Origin: Candidatus Woesearchaeota archaeon
Lineage (GTDB): Archaea > Nanobdellota > Nanobdellia > Woesearchaeales > UBA525
Assembly (NCBI GenBank): GCA_023252315.1
Contig: JAJPEB010000038.1
Span: forward strand, 1-9,528
Length of the DNA stretch: 9,528 nt
Reading direction: 5' to 3'
Positions 6,126-9,528 of this stretch are shown piece by piece. How positions within the stretch are numbered: position 1 is the stretch's first letter; every line of letters begins with the position of its first letter. The notes beneath the pieces are model-generated. The model had not been told where the DNA came from. It searched no databases and worked only from the letters and a program-made list of their open reading frames with translations. A program made the position numbers and the translations under genes.

Positions 6126-7262
6126 ATGTCAGAGCCCTTGGCGCTTCCGGCGGCACCTGCGGACGTAGTGAGCGCGCTTGGCGCTGGTGCGGCGCAGCAG
6201 GCTCCCGTCGGCGAAGCGCCTTCTCCTCGTGCGGCCTATCTCTCTCCCGAACAGACGCTCTACGAGCGCCTCGGCGTGAGGAGTGGCGCGAGCGCGCAGG
6301 AGATCAAGTCCGCGTACAGGGCCCGCGCAAGGGAATACCACCCCGACCTGAACCGCGGCGACGCGCTCTCTGAGGAGAGCTTCAAGCTCGCAGGAGAGGC
6401 GTATGCGGTGCTCGGCAGCGCGGAGAAGCGCGCGGCGTACGATCGCAGCCAGCAGCGCAGCAGGGAGGTTCCTGCGGAGCCCGCGCGCCAGTGGACGCGC
6501 CGCAGCGAGCCGAACAGGTACAAGACATCCTCGGGCAGCGCGTCGGGTAGCCGCAGCGCATACACGGTCGACGATTTCACGAATACGGGCTTCTCCGGCT
6601 TCTCCTCTGCGGCGTATGGCGCCCGCGCGAGCGGCTCGCGCAGGCGCGCACGCGCAGGCGGCGTCTCTGTCGACGACATGGTCGGCGATGCGTTCAGGAG
6701 CGCATTCGCGGGCATGGGCGCGCAGGACGCGGCTGCCTACGACCCGAGGGCGGTCATGGACGCGGTCAACGCCTACCGGGCAGCGCTCTCGCAGCAGGCC
6801 CGCGGCGTGCGCGTGCAGGCGGTCTACTCGAACGATATCACGCTCGCAGCAGACGCGACCGGCGCGCTGCTCGGACAGTACGTGCACCTGGGCAGGGTGC
6901 AGACGCCCCATGCGGCAAACGATGCGGCGTCGGCCGCTCCTGCGCGGGGCGCGCGCGACGGGGCGCAGGTGGCTGCCAAGCTCGCCGATGTCTACGGCCT
7001 CGCAGGCGTCATCGCATACCGCACGAGCGCGATCGACTTCCTCGGCGTCGCCGGGGCGCAGTCTCCCTCGTACCTTGGCGGCATGCAGGTAAGGGAGATC
7101 GGCATCCTGGGCGCGGACGGCACGTACCGCACGCTCGGCGCTGAGCTCGGCCACGTGAACGCGCGTGGCGAGTACAGGGCCATCGGCGCTCTTGCAGGAC
7201 CCGCGTACGCGAGCGCGAATTCGCCTGCGCGTACCCCTGCGCCCGCGACCCGCGCGGCATAA
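6126..7262 (+). CDS. J-domain (DnaJ-like) protein with unrecognised C-terminal half
   Basis: Probable co-chaperone that stimulates an Hsp70 (DnaK) ATPase through its J domain; cytoplasmic, with no signal peptide or membrane helix. The 378 residues comprise an Ala/Pro-rich N-terminal extension (1-42) and a J domain (about 43-108) with LYERLGV (45-51), a basic helix II and the essential HPD at 72-74 followed by LN. A Ser/Gly/Arg-rich linker (110-180) follows. The C-terminal part (about 181-365) contains none of the DnaJ zinc-finger CxxCxGxG repeats or the substrate-binding beta domains. It is thus a class C-type J protein. The C-terminal part is Ala- and Gly-rich with alternating strand-like segments and ends in 16-residue tandem repeats. 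I do not recognise this part. It carries its own promoter, which supports the chosen ATG and makes the N-terminal extension real. J-domain identity is firm; the client or partner is unknown. Confidence 0.88.
   Translation: MSEPLALPAAPADVVSALGAGAAQQAPVGEAPSPRAAYLSPEQTLYERLGVRSGASAQEIKSAYRARAREYHPDLNRGDALSEESFKLAGEAYAVLGSAEKRAAYDRSQQRSREVPAEPARQWTRRSEPNRYKTSSGSASGSRSAYTVDDFTNTGFSGFSSAAYGARASGSRRRARAGGVSVDDMVGDAFRSAFAGMGAQDAAAYDPRAVMDAVNAYRAALSQQARGVRVQAVYSNDITLAADATGALLGQYVHLGRVQTPHAANDAASAAPARGARDGAQVAAKLADVYGLAGVIAYRTSAIDFLGVAGAQSPSYLGGMQVREIGILGADGTYRTLGAELGHVNARGEYRAIGALAGPAYASANSPARTPAPATRAA
7113..7208 (+). repeat. Two tandem 16-residue protein repeats in the J-domain protein
   Basis: Residues 330-345 (ADGTYRTLGAELGHVN) and 346-361 (ARGEYRAIGALAGPAY) match at seven positions, including A, G, YR, GA and G. 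A partial earlier unit, VREIG at 322-326, shares the [VY]-R-x-[IL]-G core 12 residues upstream. Each unit looks like a beta-hairpin. The DNA copies have diverged, so the duplication is old or maintained at protein level. Confidence 0.6.
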
Positions 7263-7299
7263 GTCCCGGGTCCCGCTTCTCAGCCAATCTGCTATCCAG

Positions 7300-7306
7300 T
7301 TATAGC
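7300..7306 (+). promoter_or_regulatory. Weak TATA-like element before the methyltransferase gene
   Basis: GTTATAG lies in the 64-bp gap after the J-domain gene, with its centre about 24 nt before the ATG at 7327. It matches the archaeal consensus only partly, so read-through from the upstream gene is an alternative. Confidence 0.35.
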
Positions 7307-7326
7307 TGCGCCGCGTCGCCGCATGC

Positions 7327-7839
7327 ATGCGTGAGAGCGATGCGTATTACTCCGCGATAGCGCAGGGCTACGATGCCCTCTATGGCGAGGAGCAGGACCG
7401 CAAGCTCGCGCAGTTCCTCGCCCGGGTGGAGCTCCCCCGCGACGCGACGCTGCTCGACGTCGGCTGCGGGACGGGCCGCAGCGCCGCGATGCTCCCCGAC
7501 GTGCGCTGGCATGGCGTCGAGCCCGCGCAGGGGCTCATCGCGCACGCGCCGCCAGGGGTGCGCGGGCGTATCCTCCAGGGCGCCGCGGAGCGGCTCCCGT
7601 TCCCGGACGCGAGCTTCGATGTCGTGCTCTCGCTCACCGCGCTGCAGAACTTCGACGACCCCGCGCAGGGGCTGCGCGAGATGCGGCGCGTGTGCAAGCG
7701 CGGCGGCGCGCTGCTCGTCTCGTTCCTCGCGCGATCGCCGAACGCTCAACTGCTGGATGCTGCCGTGAGGCGCGAGCTCGCGGTGCTCGACGCGTGGGAA
7801 GACGAGAAGGATGCGATGTACGTGTGCGGCGAGCAATAG
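7327..7839 (+). CDS. Small class I SAM-dependent methyltransferase
   Basis: Predicted S-adenosylmethionine-dependent methyltransferase of the Methyltransf_11 (UbiE-like) type; the substrate cannot be told from sequence. Of the 170 residues, motif I is LLDVGCGTGRSAAML (42-56), the SAM-binding loop. Strand 2 with the acidic ribose-binding position is WHGVEPAQG (61-69). AERLPFPDASFDVVLSL (87-103) covers the motif II and III region, and the post-motif helix and strand are LREMRRVCKRGGALLVSFLA (116-135). After strand 5 only about 35 residues remain, fewer than usual, so the strand 6-7 hairpin is reduced or atypical. The ATG at 7327 is chosen because the nearby ATG at 7323 runs into a stop after three codons. 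It is a compact stand-alone enzyme between the J-domain and LOG genes. Confidence 0.85.
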   Translation: MRESDAYYSAIAQGYDALYGEEQDRKLAQFLARVELPRDATLLDVGCGTGRSAAMLPDVRWHGVEPAQGLIAHAPPGVRGRILQGAAERLPFPDASFDVVLSLTALQNFDDPAQGLREMRRVCKRGGALLVSFLARSPNAQLLDAAVRRELAVLDAWEDEKDAMYVCGEQ

Positions 7840-7872
7840 CTTCGGCGCTGGCGCGGGAAAGCGCGAGGGATG

Positions 7873-7891
7873 GTGAAAAAGCCTTAAAAAG
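7873..7891 (+). promoter_or_regulatory. BRE and TATA box of the LOG-family gene
   Basis: GTGAAAAAG (7873-7881, BRE-like) is followed at once by CCTTAAAAAG (7882-7891, TATA-like). The TATA centre is 26 nt before the ATG at 7913, consistent with leaderless transcription from that codon. Confidence 0.65.
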
Positions 7892-7912
7892 GAGGGCTGC
7901 GGGAGAGCGCGC

Positions 7913-8554
7913 ATGGTCTCCACGATGGACGAGGTGATGCGCGAGCCGCACTTCCGCGTCGTGATCTTCGGCTCCGCGCGTATCCGGGAAGGGACGCATC
8001 AGTACAAGCAGATCTACGCGCTCGCGAAGCGTGTCGGCGAGCTCGGGTTGGACCTCGTGACCGGCGGAGGGCCCGGGCTCATGGACGCTGCGATGAGCGG
8101 CCATTTCGACGGCAAGAAAGGGGCGGATGTGCACGGCATCGGGCTGCAGATCCGCCTTCCCAAGGAGCAGCGCGACAGCAAGCACCTCGACATCAAGGAG
8201 GAGTTCTCGCGCTTCGCGCCGCGCCTCGACACGTTCGTCGCGCTCGCGGATGTCGTGATCGTGGCGCCTGGCGGCGTCGGCACGATGCTCGAGCTCGCCT
8301 ACGTCTGGCAGCTCATGCAGGTCCACCAGATGCGCAAGATCCCGATCATCCTTCTCGGCGACATGTGGCCCGACTTCGTGAGGTGGGTGCGGGAGTGGCC
8401 CCTCAAGCACAAGCTGCTCGACCGCGGCGACGTCGACATGCTCTACCTCGCGAAGGACTCGGGCGACGCGATGCGCCTCATCACGCTCGCGCATGAGCAG
8501 TTCGCCAAGAGGGGCAGGGTCTCTCCCGACATCCCTGCCGACCGTCCCCTATAG
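7913..8554 (+). CDS. LOG-family (TIGR00730-like) Rossmann protein, putative nucleotide phosphoribohydrolase
   Basis: Member of the LOG / 'lysine decarboxylase-like' family. Characterised relatives cleave nucleoside 5'-monophosphates to base and ribose 5-phosphate, and none is a proven lysine decarboxylase. Of the 213 residues, strand 1 is FRVVIFGSARI (14-24), the phosphate-binding loop is TGGGPGLMDAAMSG (50-63), GIGLQIRLPKEQ (75-86) follows, and the family signature is PGGVGTMLE (119-127). The catalytic Glu (127) and the conserved Arg (104) are present. The Lys that usually follows this Arg appears as Leu 105 here. Residues 1-12 precede the fold; an in-frame ATG at 7925 is an alternative start, but TATA spacing favours 7913. 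The gene ends tail-to-tail with the phosphoesterase gene, overlapping it by 6 nt. The family is clear; the substrate is not. Confidence 0.9.
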   Translation: MVSTMDEVMREPHFRVVIFGSARIREGTHQYKQIYALAKRVGELGLDLVTGGGPGLMDAAMSGHFDGKKGADVHGIGLQIRLPKEQRDSKHLDIKEEFSRFAPRLDTFVALADVVIVAPGGVGTMLELAYVWQLMQVHQMRKIPIILLGDMWPDFVRWVREWPLKHKLLDRGDVDMLYLAKDSGDAMRLITLAHEQFAKRGRVSPDIPADRPL

Positions 8555-9286
8555 GCGCTTGAGCGCCGCGCGCAGCCCGCGCACCGTCCCGAAAGGCCGT
8601 ATCTCGTCCGCTATCGCGTAGATCTCGCAGCGCTCGAGCTCCGCGCGCGTGAGCAGCGGCGTGTTGGGCGACGAGCTGAGGACGTCGGCGCCGTGCGTGA
8701 TCGTCGTGAGGCTCGGGAGGACGATGAGGCGCCTGCGCAGCGCCCGCCCCACGAGGAAGCACTTGCAGCGCTCGCTGCGCACCCCGTCCGAGAGCGCGAC
8801 GGCTGGATGCATGTGGCCGATCACGATCGTGCGCGCGCCCTCGAGCGCATCCGCGGGCGGCAGCGCATGCCCGTGCGCGCAGCACACTCCTCCTGCCTGC
8901 CACGTGTCCACAAGCGGGATGCCGAGCTCGTCCGTGAGCGGCCTCGTCAGGGTATCGTGGTTGCCGCGCACCGCGACGATCTCGACACGCAGCTGCAGCG
9001 CACGCAGCAGCGCGAGCAGGTCGTGGCGCTCCTGCGACGAGATCCTGCCGAACTCGTGCTTGAGATCGCCGTCGATGACGAGGCGCGTCGCGCGCGTCTG
9101 CGAGATGAGGCGCTCGAGCTGCGCGCGCATGCGCTCCGCCTGCTCGTACGGGATGTTGTGGCCGAGCGCGCGCAGCTGCTCCTCCTCCCCGAGCTGGAGG
9201 TCGGAGACCACGAGCGTGCGCTCAAGCGGCAGGAAGAGGGCGCTCTCGCAGAGGACGAGCTCGTCGGAGAGCGGATACAGGCGCAT
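8549..9286 (-). CDS. Archaeal metallophosphoesterase (SbcD-related, TIGR00024-like)
   Basis: Calcineurin-like phosphoesterase of the archaeal MJ0037/TIGR00024 type; the substrate in the cell is unknown, with nucleic acid or nucleotide phosphodiesters likely by family. The 245 residues show the metal-site motifs in order: VVSDLQLG (26-33), IDGDLKHEFG (71-80), RGNHD (107-111), AHGHALPP (137-144) and GHMHP (157-161). All match the family except the first, where the usual Asp-x-His reads Asp29-Leu-Gln31. A single-base difference (CAG for CAC/CAT) would account for it. The C-terminal tail (about 200-245) is charged. The ATG at 9286 is chosen because it gives the full N-terminal strand (LYPLSDELVLCESALFLP) typical of the family. 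The gene lies 78 bp downstream of tfe in the same direction, with its own weak TATA-like element. Family assignment is good; activity is uncertain because of Gln31. Confidence 0.88.
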   Translation of the reverse strand: MRLYPLSDELVLCESALFLPLERTLVVSDLQLGEEEQLRALGHNIPYEQAERMRAQLERLISQTRATRLVIDGDLKHEFGRISSQERHDLLALLRALQLRVEIVAVRGNHDTLTRPLTDELGIPLVDTWQAGGVCCAHGHALPPADALEGARTIVIGHMHPAVALSDGVRSERCKCFLVGRALRRRLIVLPSLTTITHGADVLSSSPNTPLLTRAELERCEIYAIADEIRPFGTVRGLRAALKRL

Positions 9287-9304
9287 GCGCGCAGGAGCCT
9301 CGCG

Positions 9305-9315
9305 CGCTAGAAAAA
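9305..9315 (-). promoter_or_regulatory. Weak TATA-like element before the metallophosphoesterase gene
   Basis: On the minus strand CATTTTTCTAG is centred about 25 nt upstream of the ATG at 9286. The spacing is right, but the T-run is a poor TATA match and could instead be part of the tfe terminator; it may serve as both. Confidence 0.35.
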
Positions 9316-9349
9316 TGTTGGGAAAAAGCGAGGAGTGGGCGCCTGGGCG
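9309..9349 (-). terminator. Probable terminator of tfe (hairpin followed by T-runs)
   Basis: Reading on the minus strand, 15 nt after the tfe stop codon there is a hairpin with arms GGCGC and GCGCC (9336-9340 and 9345-9349) around a 4-nt loop. It is followed by two T5 runs (9321-9325 and 9309-9313). Archaeal RNA polymerase terminates at T-runs, and the hairpin may be incidental. Confidence 0.45.
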
Positions 9350-9364
9350 CCAAAGGAGGAGGGA

Positions 9365-9528
9365 CTACGCCGACTTGCGCGCGCGCTTCTGGGGCGCCGC
9401 GATCTCGGCCTCGACCTGCGAGATGCGCTCGGAGAGGAACTCCTTCGTCCTCGTGTTGTCCTGCTCCTGCAGGATCGAGCCGCACTCCGTGCACTTGAAG
9501 TTCTGCTCGATCGCGTCGTCGAATCCGA
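9365..9528 (-). CDS. tfe: Transcription factor E (TFE, TFIIE-alpha homologue), C-terminal fragment
   Basis: The 53 visible residues begin GFDDAIEQNFKCTECGSIL and end with a basic tail, QKRARKSA. This matches the C-terminal zinc ribbon of archaeal TFE, where an F-D-[ED]-A-x-x-x-x-F-x-C-P-x-C-G-x-x-L pattern precedes a helix; the second Cys pair (C-x2-C) is seen here. The first Cys pair, the winged-helix domain and the start lie beyond the window edge. TFE joins the TBP-TFB-RNA polymerase initiation complex and aids promoter opening. The helical tail (VEAEIAAPQKRARKSA) is typical in length. The stop is TAG, followed by a hairpin and T-runs. The assignment rests on a short fragment but the pattern is characteristic. 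Confidence 0.82.
   Translation of the reverse strand, partial: GFDDAIEQNFKCTECGSILQEQDNTRTKEFLSERISQVEAEIAAPQKRARKSA

Noticed and set aside
7692..7937. Possible frameshifted continuation of the methyltransferase
   Set aside because: The translation after the TAG in the other frames is Arg/Ala-rich and does not resemble a methyltransferase C-terminus; a clean promoter for the next gene starts at about 7873.
1..9528. CRISPR arrays, insertion sequences, integrases, toxin-antitoxin pairs or phage genes
   Set aside because: I looked for repeats with regular spacing, terminal inverted repeats and recognisable proteins of these kinds on both strands and found none.

Overview
This window comes from a GC-rich archaeon (well over 60% G+C by eye). 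The evidence is an archaeal-type alanyl-tRNA synthetase, a SecF-SecD pair in the archaeal order (secF first), the C-terminus of the archaeal/eukaryotic transcription factor TFE, a tRNA without encoded CCA, and TTTATATA-type TATA boxes about 24-29 nt before start codons. The lineage cannot be fixed from sequence alone. The PDZ-like insert in SecD and the N-terminally extended SecF made me think of DPANN-like or other uncultivated archaea, but that is a guess.

Layout. Bases 1-2376 (+) hold the alaS gene, missing its first ~75-80 codons. A convergent gene for an unrecognised two-helix membrane protein follows (2429-2899, -). It is divergent from secF (3065-4228, +), and the two share a 165-bp intergenic region with one TATA box per direction. 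secD (4225-5862, +) overlaps secF by 4 nt, so the two form an operon for the SecDF accessory complex of the Sec translocon. A tRNA-Val(CAC) gene (5956-6027, +) follows with its own AT-rich promoter. Next come a J-domain protein with an unrecognised C-terminal half (6126-7262, +), a small SAM-dependent methyltransferase (7327-7839, +) and a LOG-family nucleotide-hydrolase-like protein (7913-8554, +). The LOG gene runs tail-to-tail, overlapping by 6 nt, into a metallophosphoesterase gene (8549-9286, -). The window ends inside the 3' part of tfe (9365-9528, -).

How the genes work together. This is mainly an information-processing and protein-export neighbourhood: charging of tRNA-Ala, a tRNA-Val, protein translocation, and RNA polymerase initiation (TFE). 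The J-domain, LOG, methyltransferase and phosphoesterase genes each appear to have their own promoter, so no joint pathway is implied. I see no mobile element, CRISPR array, integrase or phage gene.

The points most worth a second look are: an extra pair of transmembrane segments inside SecF; a metallophosphoesterase whose first metal motif reads Asp-x-Gln instead of Asp-x-His; a J-domain protein with a novel C-terminal region ending in 16-residue tandem repeats; an AlaRS without the globular C-Ala domain; and a consistent promoter spacing that predicts leaderless mRNAs for most genes here.
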